64,000 nucleotides of DNA from Lucinisca nassula (lineage: Eukaryota > Mollusca > Bivalvia > Lucinida > Lucinidae), in NCBI GenBank assembly GCA_963580285.1, contig OY757011.1, positions 121,985,846 to 122,049,845 of the forward strand. Direction: 5' to 3'. How positions within the stretch are numbered: position 1 is the stretch's first letter; the number at the start of each line of letters is the position of its first letter. The translations under genes and the position numbers were made by a program. The notes beneath the pieces are model-generated. The model worked only from the letters and a program-made list of their open reading frames with translations, did no database searches and was not told the DNA's origin. Below, in pieces: positions 1-9,935 of this stretch.

Positions 1-224
1 CCTTTTACAGAAGGGCCCAGTTTAGAGGAGTCACAAAAGTTGTCCCCCTTGTAGACCATGGCTGACCATGTCAGATGTATTCAATGCCCACAACTAAAAC
101 TGACTGTTAAAGGCAGTCATTTAAATTTCAAATATTTATACTTCTGAAAAAGTGCCTACAGAAATACCATAGACTCCCACGTATTCACAGGCCTCTTTGA
201 GCTAGTGGGTAAGAGTGCCGTCTC

Positions 225-456
225 TTAACCCTAATTTTGCTGTTCACGACACCCCCTGTCTTTGCAAATAGTGTAGATCCAAATCAGATGGCTTCTGAAG
301 AAGCCATCGGCTTCTGAAGAAGCCATCTGATCAGGATCTACACTGTTTGGCATTCAGTTTATGAATGTGTAGCAATAAATTACATCAAGTAATTTGATTG
401 GTTGAAACACAGAAATGGGTGTGGTTTAAATGAATATTTAGCAAATTAAGGGTTAA
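225..456. mobile_element. TTAA-flanked palindromic MITE (family M1)
   Basis: A 232-bp non-coding element that begins TTAACCC and ends GGGTTAA, with subterminal inverted repeats (TAATTTTGC against GCAAATTA). TTAA at both edges fits piggyBac-type target duplication, which is an inference because no transposase is present. The centre holds a hairpin around AGATGGCTTCTGAAGAAGCC, partly duplicated here. Other M1 copies lie at 1173-1676, 5150-5362, 5429-5641, 6154-6366 and 30927-31130, so this is a non-autonomous family. Confidence 0.75.
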
Positions 457-483
457 TCAGTATGTTTCTCACCAGTGTGGGTT

Positions 484-606
484 TCAGATGTCAAGTTCTG
501 CAACAGAAGGTCAGGTGGTTTTTCTTTGGGTACTCAGGTTATGCCCACCTCTGATTAACGATTGGCTCAAAAACGTGAAATAATCTTGAAAAGGCCATAA
601 AACTAA
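484..606 (+). mobile_element. SINE S1 fragment, 5'-truncated
   Basis: The run from AGTTCTGCAACAGAAGGTCA to the AATCTTGAAAAGGCC tail matches the 3' two thirds of the complete SINE S1 at 16375-16610 (minus strand) and the fragment at 47843-47960. The tRNA-like head is missing. The match is by eye with about 85 percent similarity. Confidence 0.65.
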
Positions 607-871
607 CAATTAATCAAACTCCGATAATGTAAAATACTAAGGTGAATTTGGAATTCAAACCACAGCAAATGCAGATATTTCTACCCTTGATAATTCAAAC
701 ACTTATTGATTTCAACAAGAAAAGCCAGGCCCACAAATTTGAACAATCTTGCCCAAACTATCAAAGGCCTACTGTATAAGCAGTATAATCTCTTTGAAAA
801 GTTAGCACTCGTAAATCTTTTATAAAACAAAAAAATTTGATGTCCCTGATCTTGGTTACTACATTTGTATT

Positions 872-1151
872 CATCACGAAAACACGCCTATATAATTTTG
901 ACCCCCTTGAACCCCACTTTTATATAGTAAAACTGGGGTTTCTGGGGGTATACCTTATTTTTCTTATTTCTGCTCTAAAATATAGATTGTGGGTATTCGT
1001 TAGAACCGCCTCGATGAGGCGGTTCTAACGAAGCCCACAATCTATATTTGGAGCAGAAATAAGAAAAATAGCACAATTTTTCATCGTAAAATTTTCATGT
1101 TTTCGGCGATAAAAAGTGGCAATGTATTTGTATAGGCGTGTTTGTGTAATG
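872..1151. mobile_element. Palindromic MITE (family M2), copy 1
   Basis: Element with ends CATCACGAAAACACGCC and the inverse GGCGTGTTTGTGTAATG. Near the middle is a strong hairpin, GTTAGAACCGCCTC then GAGGCGGTTCTAAC, flanked by AT-rich arms (CTTATTTCTGCTC against GAGCAGAAATAAG). A second copy in inverted orientation lies 135 bp downstream (1286-1565), so the pair makes a larger inverted repeat. No coding capacity. Confidence 0.75.
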
Positions 1152-1172
1152 TTACTGGCAGGGTTTGTTTGC

Positions 1173-1676
1173 TTAACCCTTATCCTGCTGAACATGACAA
1201 TCCCTACTTTTGCAAACAAGTGTAGAACCTGATCAGATGGTTTCTGAAGAAGCCATCTGAGCAGGATCAACACCATTTGTGATTTCATTATGAAAACACG
1301 CCTATACAAATACATTGTCACTTTTATCGCCGAAAAAATGAAAATTTCAAGATGAAAAATAGTGATATTTTTCTTATTTCCGCTCAAAATATAGATTGTG
1401 GGCACTCGTTAGAACCACCTCATTGAGGCGGTTCTAACGAGTACCCACAATCTATATTTTAGAGCAGAAATAAGAAAAATAAGGTATACCCCTGCAAACC
1501 CCAGTTTTACTATATAAAAGTGGGGTTCAAGGGGTTCAAAATTACATAGGTGTGCTTTTGTGATGTAGTTTGTGAATTGAACAAATACATTATATCAATG
1601 TAATCAAGTAATTTGACTGGTTGATAGTCAGAAGTGGGTGTGGCTAATATAATTTATTCAGCATGATAAAGGTTAA
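1173..1676. mobile_element. M1 MITE split by an M2 MITE
   Basis: Starts TTAACCCTTATCCTGCTG at 1173 and ends with GGTTAA at 1676. Its hairpin core (CTGATCAGATGGTTTCTGAA) is at about 1230. Its 3' half (AATCAAGTAATTTGACTGG) resumes only after an inserted M2 element, so the family length of about 230 bp is stretched to 504 bp. Confidence 0.7.
1286..1565. mobile_element. M2 MITE, copy 2 (nested in M1)
   Basis: Runs from CATTATGAAAACACGCC to TTTTGTGATG with the same central hairpin (GTTAGAACCACCTC/GAGGCGGTTCTAAC). Orientation is opposite to copy 1 at 872-1151. It interrupts the M1 element and is therefore younger than it. Confidence 0.75.
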
Positions 1677-2284
1677 TCAGCACATCCAAAAAGTGCATCA
1701 TAGCACCAGCTATAGAGGAGTATCAGGGAAAGACAAGGGATAAATCTCTATTCATTCCCAAAAACATACGCTGTGGGAACTTGTTAGAATCGTCTCAGCG
1801 AAGCAATTCTAATAAGTGCCTACAACACAATTTAAGGTCTACTATGAATGGTTCTACTTTTCCAAGAAATGCTTCTTGAGTAAATTCTTTCCTTGCCGAA
1901 CAATAATTTTTTGAGACCATTTTTTGGGACCAGGTCATTTACACTTAGAATAGACACACATTGTTCAGAGGGTATAGTACAAGTGGTCATAAAGTTATTT
2001 CCCTTGAATACAAGTTGCTAATACAAGTGAAGAAAATATTACGTAACTGTCCATAAGAAGTGTGCGTTTTTTTTTGGGTTATGGGAATTTTAGGTTTGTG
2101 AAGTAAAAAAAAAAGTACAAGTACTTACTTATTTCTTGTGACTTAAATTTATCATCTTTCCAACATGTTGATTCAAAGTCAATAATGATTAAATAGGCAA
2201 ATTGTTGACCTGTAAATAAACAAGAAATGAGTCAGGGCCTCAGCGCATGCAAACATCACAGGTCACGAACACAGATCAGCCTGA
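1677..2284. other. Non-coding stretch with a decayed hairpin
   Basis: No gene is visible. At 1765-1832 is a weak relative of the M2 hairpin core (CTTGTTAGAATCGTCTC ... ATTCTAATAAGTGCC). The rest is AT-rich unique-looking sequence with short A and T runs. Confidence 0.5.
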
Positions 2285-2455
2285 GCATTAATCCTTAAGA
2301 CACAGAGAAAAACTACATCTGAAAATGTAGTCTGTTAATGTCGTCTGCTATTTTTTGCACACTTTTTAAAAATATTTTTGCATACAGGCAATCAGTGTGG
2401 ACCCAGATCAGACTGCTCCTGTAGGATCTGGACCCACACTGTTTGCAAAAACAAG
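2285..2455. repeat. Left direct repeat flanking the 169-bp satellite
   Basis: Contains CATCTGAAAA, GTCTGCT and a hairpin (AATCAGTGTGGACCC ... GGACCCACACTGTTTGC). The same ordered modules recur in direct orientation at 3598-3735, immediately after the satellite block, so the satellite is bracketed by direct repeats of about 140 bp. Confidence 0.55.
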
Positions 2456-2491
2456 AATTCCGCCGAAGGCTATGTCAAGCCTGTGGGGGCG

Positions 2492-3500
2492 CAAAGTCTA
2501 CCAACCATGATATGTAGGTCAAGGTCAAAGATGCTTGCACAAAAGTTTCCATTCTTAAATGCAAGCTTGTACTAAGTACCATTAAGCTCTTACAGTTCTT
2601 GAGAAATGAACTTAACCATTAGGGTGAACACTAGGGTGGTCGCAATATTTTACAATGTCGGTGAACCATGAAATGTAGGTCAAGGTAAAATATGGACGCT
2701 TGCATTTAAGTTGCCATCCACAGATACAAGTTTGTACCAAATATCATTAATGTAGCTCTTATAGTTCTAGAGAAATAAACTTGACCATTAGGGTGAACGC
2801 TAGGGTGGTCGTTATATTTCACAAAGTCAGTGAACCATGAAATATAGGTCAAGGTCAAATATGGATGCTTGCATTTAAGTTGTCATCCCCAGATACAAGT
2901 TTGTATCAAGTATCATTAATAAAGCTCTTATAGTTCTTGAGAAATAAACTTGAACCTCAGGATGAACGCTAGGGTGGTCACAATATTTTACAAAATCAGT
3001 GAACCATGAAATGTAGGTCAAGGTCAAATATGGATGCTTGCATGTAAGTTGTCATCCCCAGATACAAGTTTGTACCAAGTATCATTAATGAAGCTCTTAT
3101 AGTTCTAGAGAAATAAACTTGACCATTAGGGTGAACGCTAGGGTGGTCGCAATATTTTACAAAGTCAGTGAACCATGAAATGTAGGTCAAGGTCAAATAT
3201 GGATGCTTGCATGTAAGTTGTCATCCCCAGATACAAGTTTGTACCAAGTATCATTAATGAAGCTCTTATAGTTCTTGAGAAATAAACTTGAACCTCAGGG
3301 TGAACGCTAGCGCGGTCGCAATATTTTACTAAGTCAGTGAACCATGAAATGTAGGTCAAGGTCAAATATGGATGCTTGCATGTAAGTTGTCATCCCGAGA
3401 TACAAGTTTGTACCAAGTATCATTAATGAAGCTCTTATAGTTCTTGAGAAATAAACTTGAACCTCAGGGTGAACGCTAGGGTGGTCGCAAATGTTGACGC
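2492..3500. repeat. 169-bp satellite array, about 6 units
   Basis: The landmark GTGAACCATGAAATG recurs at 2661, 2830, 2999, 3168 and 3337, exactly 169 bp apart; a more diverged unit begins near 2492. Units differ mainly by substitutions. The last breaks off at GGTCGCAAATGTTGACGCC. Decayed units of the same family lie at 43122-43297, 43907-43981, 44232-44410 and 44563-44895. The two nearly identical 66-residue minus-strand frames in this block are by-products of the repetition and not genes. Confidence 0.92.
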
Positions 3501-3597
3501 CTTGACAAATGGATGAACGAACGGACGGAAAACCGGGTGCCTATATCGCGCCATGCTAATAGCAGGCGCGACAAAAAATACTTTTAAGGTAACCAAC

Positions 3598-3735
3598 ATC
3601 TGAAAATTGAAACTGCTTATGTTGTCTGCTGAATTTTTTTGCAAACTTTTAAAAAATATTTCTGCATGCAGGCAAACAGTGTGGACCAAGAGGAGCAGTC
3701 CGATCAGGGTTCACACTGTTTGCAAAAAATATTAT
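3598..3735. repeat. Right direct repeat flanking the 169-bp satellite
   Basis: Modules CATCTGAAAATTGAAACTGC, GTCTGCTGAATTT and a hairpin (AACAGTGTGGACC ... GTTCACACTGTTTGC) repeat those of 2285-2455 in the same orientation. Confidence 0.55.
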
Positions 3736-3889
3736 TTTTAAGGTAACCAGCAGACGGCAAAGCAGAAATTGTCATGATTGGCATTTTACAAATGTATGAG
3801 TTAAGCCAGTCTGGCCAGTGTTTCAGCTTGTTGGTAAAGTGAAACATCGATCATAGCTGCAGATAAGGCGATTTTTGCATCCGAAAAGA

Positions 3890-4215
3890 ACTCACATTTT
3901 TCTTATTTCTGCATGGAAACGTATGTTGTGGGTACTCATTGGAAGCGCCTCAGTGCAGTATGTTGTGGGCACTCATTGGAAGCACCTCTGTGCAGCATGT
4001 GGTGGGCACTCACTGGAAGCACCTCTGTGCAGCATGCTGTGGGCACTCACTGGAAGCTCCTCTGTGCAGCATGTTGTGGGCACTCACTGCAAGCACCTCT
4101 GTGCAGCATGCTGTGGGCACTCACTGGAAGCACCTCTGTGCAGCATGTTGTGGGCACTCACTGCAAGCTCCTCTGTGAGGCACCTCCAATGAGTACCCAC
4201 AACATACGTGGATAC
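3890..4215. repeat. 37-bp minisatellite inside an M2-type hairpin
   Basis: Six head-to-tail copies of a unit containing GCAGCATGTTGTGGGCACTC, with period 37 bp (for example at 4027, 4064, 4101 and 4138). They sit between the two arms of an M2-like palindrome (TGTGGGTACTCATTGGAAGC at the left, CAATGAGTACCCACAACA at the right). Because 37 is not a multiple of three and the unit lacks stops, all three plus frames stay open; the three overlapping frames are artefacts. Confidence 0.85.
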
Positions 4216-4477
4216 ACCCTCTTATCTGGGTATATGACTGATGGCTGGAACACCTCGGGCTCATTAACCACGCCTGTCTCAAACTTGTTCTTGAGACACA
4301 AAGAAAAATTGTCTATTTTCTGATACTGATATTTTGGTATAAATTAGGGAGAAGTTTCTTATTTTATCTTGAATCTGTACACATGAATATTGTGTGTGCT
4401 CATTAGAATTGCCTCACTTCTTTAACATTGTGTTTCTGAAATGGACTACACTGTTCCATTCTTTTAAATAGGGGGTT

Positions 4478-4557
4478 AACCTAGCAACATCTCCAAAACG
4501 ACCTTAAAAGTGTTGATGGGGATGTAAAACCTCAACTCAAACAAACAAACAAACAAA
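4478..4557 (+). mobile_element. S3 retroposon fragment (3' end only)
   Basis: The block AACATCTCCAAAACGACC ... GTAAAACCTCAACTCAAAC followed by an (AAAC)n tail matches the 3' end of the S3 family seen complete at 14560-14855, 33876-34156 and 54230-54530. Confidence 0.65.
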
Positions 4558-4558
4558 A

Positions 4559-4784
4559 ACCCATTCAGTACCAGAACCCCTAAAGGGGTAACTTGGCAAA
4601 CAGTGCAGGCCCAGATCAGACGCCACAGAATGTGGCGTCTGATCAGGGCCTTCACTGTTTGCAAAAAGTTAAGCCATTTCCTGAATAAATTTTGAAGAAA
4701 ACACAACCTGACACCCCTAAATTTCGAAATGGGACTCCTTCCATATATAAAGTGGAAGATCCCATTTGGTACAAAATGGGTTAA
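4559..4784. mobile_element. TTAA MITE (family M3)
   Basis: Right edge ATTTGGTACAAAATGGGTTAA; left edge CCCATTCAGTACCAGAACCC. The centre is a hairpin (GTGCAGGCCCAGATCAGACG ... CGTCTGATCAGGGCC). Other copies in the opposite orientation are at 5669-5897 and 6394-6607. The TTAA at the left edge is lost here, where it abuts the S3 tail. Confidence 0.7.
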
Positions 4785-5149
4785 GTCAATCATTAACAGG
4801 ATGGCAAGCAGTGTAGATCATGATGGGACAGCTTGCTACGATCCATCTTATCTAATCTTGACCTACTACAAATATCTATCATCATATCTAAAATGAAAGG
4901 AATATAATTAAGTTATTGGTTGTTGAGAAATGTATGCTTGAAATTCCATGTTAAGGTTAATTCAGAAATGAGTATATCGTATAACCTGATACTGAAGGGA
5001 TGTTGGCGATGAAAACAAATAGCTCCCTATACTTCGGTACATGTGAGCTAAAAATGTTACCTGTAGATTTATGGTCCTTTTGTGCACTAGTACAACTTGA
5101 AAGTCTTCTTTTCCGAAGAAGGCCCAATTCCCTGCAAAAGATATTGATA
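4785..5149. other. Non-coding stretch
   Basis: No gene seen. A fragment at 4803-4830 (AAGCAGTGTAGATCATGATG) recalls the MITE hairpin core. The remainder is AT-rich and unrecognised. Confidence 0.5.
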
Positions 5150-5362
5150 TTAACCCTTCTCTTGCTGAATATTCAGTTTAGCCACACCCATTTCTGACTT
5201 TGAACCAATCAGATTACTTGATGTAATTTATTCTTACAAAGCCATAGTCTTAATGTCAAACAGTGTAGATCCTGATCAGATGGCTTCTTCAGAAGCCATC
5301 TGATCTGGACCTTCACTGTTTCCAAAGATAGGGGTTGTCGTGAACAGCAGGATAAGAGTTAA
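5150..5362. mobile_element. M1 TTAA MITE
   Basis: TTAACCCTTCTCTTGCTG at the left and GGATAAGAGTTAA at the right. The core is a near-perfect hairpin, AGATGGCTTCTTCAGAAGCC flanked by TGATC and ATCTGATC. It has the same family structure as the copies at 5429 and 6154. Confidence 0.8.
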
Positions 5363-5428
5363 AACAGAAAAGAATGGCTCCTTCATCCCTGTCAATCACA
5401 ATCTGACATCTAACTGTTCAAAGCATTG

Positions 5429-5641
5429 TTAGCCCTTATCTTGCTGAATATTCATTTAAGCCACACCCATTTCTGTCTATCAACCAATCAAATTACTTGA
5501 TGTAATTTATTGCTACAAATTCATAAACTGAATGCCAAACAGTGTAGATCCTGATCAGATGGCTTCTTCAGAAGCCATCTGATCTGGATCTGCACTGTTT
5601 GCAAAGAAAGGGGTTGTCGTGAACAGCATGATAAGGGTTAA
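5429..5641. mobile_element. M1 TTAA MITE in duplication copy 1
   Basis: Left edge TTAGCCC (a mutated TTAACCC) and right edge GATAAGGGTTAA, with the family hairpin at about 5545-5605. It is followed 27 bp later by an M3 element. Confidence 0.78.
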
Positions 5642-5668
5642 CAAAACAAGCTAGTCAGTGGTCAATAT

Positions 5669-5897
5669 TTAACCCTTTTTGTACCAAATGGAATCTTCCT
5701 CCTTATATATAGCAGGAGTTCATTTCAAAATTTAGGGGTGTCAGGTTGTGTTTTCTTCAAAATTTATTTGGAAAATGACTGAAAATTTAGCAAACAGTGG
5801 AGGCCCTGATCAGACGCCGGGTTCTGCGGGGTCTGATCTGGGCCTGCACTGTTTGCCAGGGTACCCATTTTGGGGTTTCTGGTACTAAATGGGTTAA
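5669..5897. mobile_element. M3 TTAA MITE in duplication copy 1
   Basis: TTAACCCTTTTTGTACC at the left and TGGTACTAAATGGGTTAA at the right. The central hairpin is built on GGCCCTGATCAGACGCC and its inverse GGTCTGATCTGGGCC. Confidence 0.78.
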
Positions 5898-6153
5898 GTG
5901 TTATCTTATACTGTAGCTGGTATTTTTGCTGCAAAAATGTTAGTAGCTGCAAAAGGTACATGTACTCACATTTTTTCAGCAAAAATGTAAGCAATATACA
6001 TGCACATCAGACTGCCCAAAATAGCCCCAGTCTTTCTCGCATTTATTTGTAAATGATTCCTGTGGCTAAATTAATTTATTCAGTAGGATAAGGAATAGTC
6101 AAGGTACAGATACAAAATCTGATTGGAGTCTTCACTGACATTACATGTATTGT

Positions 6154-6366
6154 TTAACCCTTATCTTGCTGAATATTCATTTAAGCCACACCCATTTCTG
6201 TCTATCAACCAATCAAATTACTTGATGTAATTTATTGCTACAAACTCATAAACTGAATGCCAAACAGTGTAGATCCTGATCAGATGGCTTCTTCAGAAGC
6301 CATCTGATCTGGATCTGCACTGTTTGCAAAGAAAGGGGTTGTCGTGAACAGCATGATAAGGGTTAA
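6154..6366. mobile_element. M1 TTAA MITE in duplication copy 2
   Basis: Perfect edges, TTAACCCTTATCTTGCTG and CATGATAAGGGTTAA, with the family hairpin near 6275-6335. It is nearly identical to the copy at 5429-5641. Confidence 0.8.
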
Positions 6367-6393
6367 CAAAACAAGCTAGTCAGTGGTCAATAT

Positions 6394-6607
6394 TTATCCC
6401 TTTTTGTACCAAATGGAATCTTCCTCCTTATATATAGCAGGGGTTCATTTCAAAATTTAGGGGTGTCAGGTTGTGTTTTCTTCAAATGACAGAAAATTAT
6501 GCAAACAGTGGAGGCCCTGATCAGAAGCCGCATTCTGGGGCATCTGATCTGGGTCTGCACTGTTTGCCAGGGTACCCGTTTTGGGGTTTCTGGTACTAAA
6601 TGGGTTA
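6394..6607. mobile_element. M3 TTAA MITE in duplication copy 2
   Basis: Left edge mutated to TTATCCC; right edge ATGGGTTAA. It is about 15 bp shorter than its sister at 5669-5897 because of a deletion after TTTTCTTCAAA. Confidence 0.75.
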
Positions 6608-6862
6608 AGTGTTATCTAATACTGTAGCTGGTATTTTTGCTGCAAAAATGCTAGTAGCTGCAAAAGGTACTCACATTCTTTCAGCAAAAATGTAAGCAAT
6701 ATACATGCACATCAGACTGCCTAAAATAGCCCCGTCTTTCTCGCATCTATATGTACATGATTCCTATGGCTAAATTAATTTATTCAGCAGGATAAGGATT
6801 AGTCGAGGCACAGATACAAAATCTGATTGGAGTCTTCACTGACATTACATGTATTGTTTAAA

Positions 6863-7327
6863 ACAGCCTTGGATTCAAGGCTCATGGGGTTTTCTTAATA
6901 GTATGTGTCTGGCAAATCGAATTTGGACCAGTTCACTCACACCGAGGATTGTATTTTCTTAAGAATGGCCCAGAAGCATAAAGTGTCCCTTTGCAATCAA
7001 TGCATTTTTCAGGGCAAATTTTATGCTGTTATGATGTTTCTAGTTGATGACTTTAGCCAAGTCCCTGTTCAATGTTTTAGTAGACTATATTATTAAGTCA
7101 CAAATACCAGAAAAGTTTTAAATTTAGAGACCAAACTGGTGTCTCTGATGGGACTTGTGGGTTAATTGTATTGATTCCTGATCATTGCCTTCTCTTCTAT
7201 TATACGAGTAATATATGATATTGTTGCTATGGCAGATTCTGTGACTAAATTGTTAGAAGATGACTATACAAGAGGCCCAATGTGCCTAAACTGCTCACAT
7301 GAGGGACATTTTAGTAAGTCAACTGGA
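6863..7327. other. Non-coding stretch before the second tandem array
   Basis: No supported gene. A short piece at 7160-7188 (GTTAATTGTATTGATTCCTG) resembles the tail of the Penelope 3' unit but is too short to call. Small open frames here lack any recognisable motif. Confidence 0.4.
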
Positions 7328-8130
7328 GCTGATAAGCCCCGAGGCATGGCCAATTTGAAACCCAGTGACATGATTGGCAGGATTCATGTAGTTGACCACT
7401 TGACGTTGCTACATACTACATGTAAATACGATCTAAGCTCTGGGCATCATGGTTTCAGAGAAGAAGATTTTTTAAGTTTTTCTCACTATAAATCTATGAA
7501 AGCTGATAAGCCCTTGGGCATGGCCAACTTGGACCCCACAGGCATAATTGGCAGGATTTATACAGTTGACTATTAGACTTTGCAACGTTCATATCTAAGC
7601 TCTGGGCCTTATGGTTTCAGAGAAGAAGATTTCTGAAGTTTTTCCCTTTATATTGGTCTATGGGAGCTAATGAGCCCCTTGACGCGGCCAATTCGGACCC
7701 CCAGGGGCATGATTGGCAGGATTTTATCAAGGTGACCACTAGCCGATGTATAAACTGGATATCTAAGCTCTGGGTATTATGGTTTCAGAGAAGAAGGTTT
7801 TTTAAGTTTGTCCCATTTTAAATCAACATGTATGTATGGGAACTGATAAGCCCAAGGGTGTGGCCAATTTAGACCTCAGGGCTGGGGGGTTGGGCATGAT
7901 TGGCAGGATTTATACAGTTGACCGCTATATGTTGTTGCATACTAAATATCTAAACTCTGGGCCGTTTGGTTTCAGAGAAGATTTTTGAAATTCTAACAAT
8001 AGCTGATAATCCCCGTGGCGAGGCCATTTGGGATCCCAGGGGCAACATGGGAAGGATTTATGTAAAGGACCACTTGACTTTGCTTCAAACAAAATATCTT
8101 AGCTCTATGCCTTATGGTTTCAGAAGAAGA
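7328..8130. repeat. Tandem array, about 5 units of 160-176 bp
   Basis: The landmark GCTGATAAGCCC (and variants) occurs at 7328, 7502, 7666, 7842 and 8002. It is followed each time by GCATGGCCAATTTG, GATTGGCAGGATTTAT, GTTGACCAC, ATCTAAGCTCTGGGC and TGGTTTCAGAGAAGAAG in the same order. Units vary in length through small indels. The 115-residue plus-strand frame at 7229-7576 is a product of the repeat and breaks in the third unit. Confidence 0.9.
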
Positions 8131-8329
8131 TAACAACTTTCTTAGACCTGATGATTTAATATATATCACTTGTATCAAAATGTTGATATAATAAATGCTT
8201 ATCTAGTAAAGTCTTGAAACTGGTGACTGTATTAGCAGTGACAATTTCTTCTGTTTCCATGGATATACAATTCTGTAGCAAAAACTTCTTTGAGTGAGTT
8301 CAGTTGATCTACTAGAGGTAACTAGAGTT

Positions 8330-8890
8330 CTATCTATCTATCTACTTATACTGCAGCAACCCTGTTGAGAGGACTATCGTGCAGGTGTGCGCGCAGAGGC
8401 ATTGTACAAGACAAAATAAAGAAGTTAAAGTGAGATAGTATGAAGGAAAAGTTAAAAGTTTATGTTACAGAAGAGAATAAAATCAGATAAAAACAAGTGT
8501 TGTGGATTAGGGCATACAGTGTGACACTGTCCTTACCCCTGACCTAAATGACTCTAGGTCTTAGAGGACAGGCAGATGATGGGGAAGTTGATTCCACTGT
8601 ACAACGGCCAAGGGGAAAAAAGAGTATTTATAGTAGCTGGCTGTAGTCGGTATCTGGACAAAGTGAAGGGGATCCATATGCCTAGTCAGTCTGATGGGAT
8701 GGCTAATATATGAAGGGAGGGGAACAGCAACTACATGTAGACTATTTACTATTTTGTAAAATAGTATCAGGTGGGCGTCGGTTCGCCTGTCCTCAAGTGA
8801 ACGCCACCCTAGTGAGTTTTGCATGCTTGTAACACTAGCATAAGGGGAGTAATTGCTGTTAACCCATCCTATAGCCTGTCTTTGGACCAT
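8330..8890 (-). pseudogene. LINE reverse-transcriptase C-terminus, 3' fragment
   Basis: On the minus strand, an open frame of about 109 residues reads SLEDRRTDAHLILFYKIVNS, then PSYISHPIRLTRH, then YKYSFFPLAVVQWNQLP. This is the characteristic C-terminal tail of CR1/L2-type LINE ORF2 proteins, beyond the polymerase core. The stop is at 8561. The 3' UTR runs on to GCAGTATAAG followed by a (GATA)n tail at about 8333-8350, the same tail type as LINE-A. Everything upstream of the C-terminus is missing, so it is a 5'-truncated insertion. Confidence 0.82.
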
Positions 8891-9022
8891 TTCAATTTTA
8901 TTTACATGTATATAGGTCTGTGTTAGTCCTGTACAACAAGACCCTAATGACGTTCAGTCACTCTGTAGCGTCTTGTGTCCTTCAATACAAAAACTTGAAA
9001 TTCTGAAAATCACATTAATATT

Positions 9023-9533
9023 TATCCCCACGCTTTTCAACGAAAAAGTGGGGATATTGTTATCGCCTCCGTCCGTCCGTCTGTCCGTCCGGGCAGACTA
9101 GAGGTACCTAGTGGGGTTAGGATTCTGCCCAATTCAACTTAATGAGGTTTATTCCGTAAGGCACAGTAACTTTTCAGTTAGTGGGGTTAAAAATTTCGTA
9201 TGTGGGGTTAAAACTCTGTACAATGGTGCGTTATGGGGTTAAAGTCTCCATAGACTTTACATTAGTAACCCCACATGGTACCTCTACTAAGAATGTGTCC
9301 GTCTGTCTGTCCGGCTATCTCCTCCTAAACCGTTAGCCGGAATTCAACCAAATTTGGTATGCGAGTTGCTTACATGAATGGCTTGCGCAAGAGCACATTT
9401 TTTTGTCCCCGCCCCCAGGGGCCCTGGGGAGGGGTCAAAAGGTCAAATTTTGACCCAATTTCTTCAAAATGCAGTGGAGAAAACGTGGGGATTTGCGATG
9501 GCTTGCCATCGACTGCGCGCTCTAGTCACAATT
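9023..9533. mobile_element. 0.5-kb insertion in repeat copy A
   Basis: Absent from copy B, where the flanks join directly. It starts with a hairpin (ATCCCCACGCTTTTC ... GAAAAAGTGGGGAT), has a (GTCC/GTCT)n stretch, then AACCGTTAGCCGGAATTCAA and CCCCAGGGGCCCTGGGG. No coding signal; the two overlapping short frames here are not genes. It is itself interrupted at 9104-9291. Confidence 0.7.
9104..9291. mobile_element. Short foldback with iterated GTGGGGTTA motif
   Basis: Terminal inverted repeat TAGAGGTACC ... GGTACCTCTA. Just inside, GTGGGGTTA is repeated four times (near 9111, 9181, 9201 and 9234) and appears inverted as TAACCCCAC at 9266. The element separates two (GTCC/GTCT)n blocks and so sits in the middle of the 0.5-kb insertion. 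Confidence 0.65.
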
Positions 9534-9935
9534 GTTGGCATGTTCAATACAAAGTATATAATCATTAGATGAATAACACACAAATCTAGAAAATGTATGT
9601 TTGACGAAGCAACCTTCAAGTTTTTTACCTGTAAGTGCGTGTAAACGTTAACTTTTCACAAAATGTGACTCTATCCTGGGTCGCTGATGTAAACAATATG
9701 GCCGTTCATTTCCGTAATTTTTTCGGTGAATCCCGGTGATGATTGTAAAGGCAAGGATAAAACCCAGTTCTTGAATCTCCATACTGTGTTTGAGAATTTT
9801 CTGTCTGTCTGCTTGGCCGACTCAGAGGAGGCAATAATAAATGTGTTTGCCCTTGTTGCTGCGAATCTGCAGTTTCTAGATTTGACAATGGAGTTGTTTA
9901 CTAATATGAACTTAGGCACAGCCTTAGTGCTGTAG

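Larger units (their letters stand above)
5430..6862 (+). repeat. Tandem duplication of a 0.72-kb block
   Basis: Two direct copies, 5430-6153 and 6154-6862, share the same order: an M1 MITE, CAAGCTAGTCAGTGGTCAAT, an M3 MITE, GTGTTATCT(T/A)ATACTGTAGC, TGCACATCAGACTGCC and AATCTGATTGGAGTCTTCAC. They differ by scattered substitutions and a short deletion in copy 2 near 6485. This is a segmental duplication carrying its MITEs, not independent insertions. Confidence 0.88.

Noticed and set aside
2996..3365. Pair of near-identical 66-residue minus-strand ORFs
   Set aside because: They are the same satellite unit read twice; frame openness follows from the 169-bp repetition.
7160..7190. Penelope 3' tail scrap
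   Set aside because: The similarity to GTTAATTGTATCGATTCCTG is only about 25-30 bases and could be chance.
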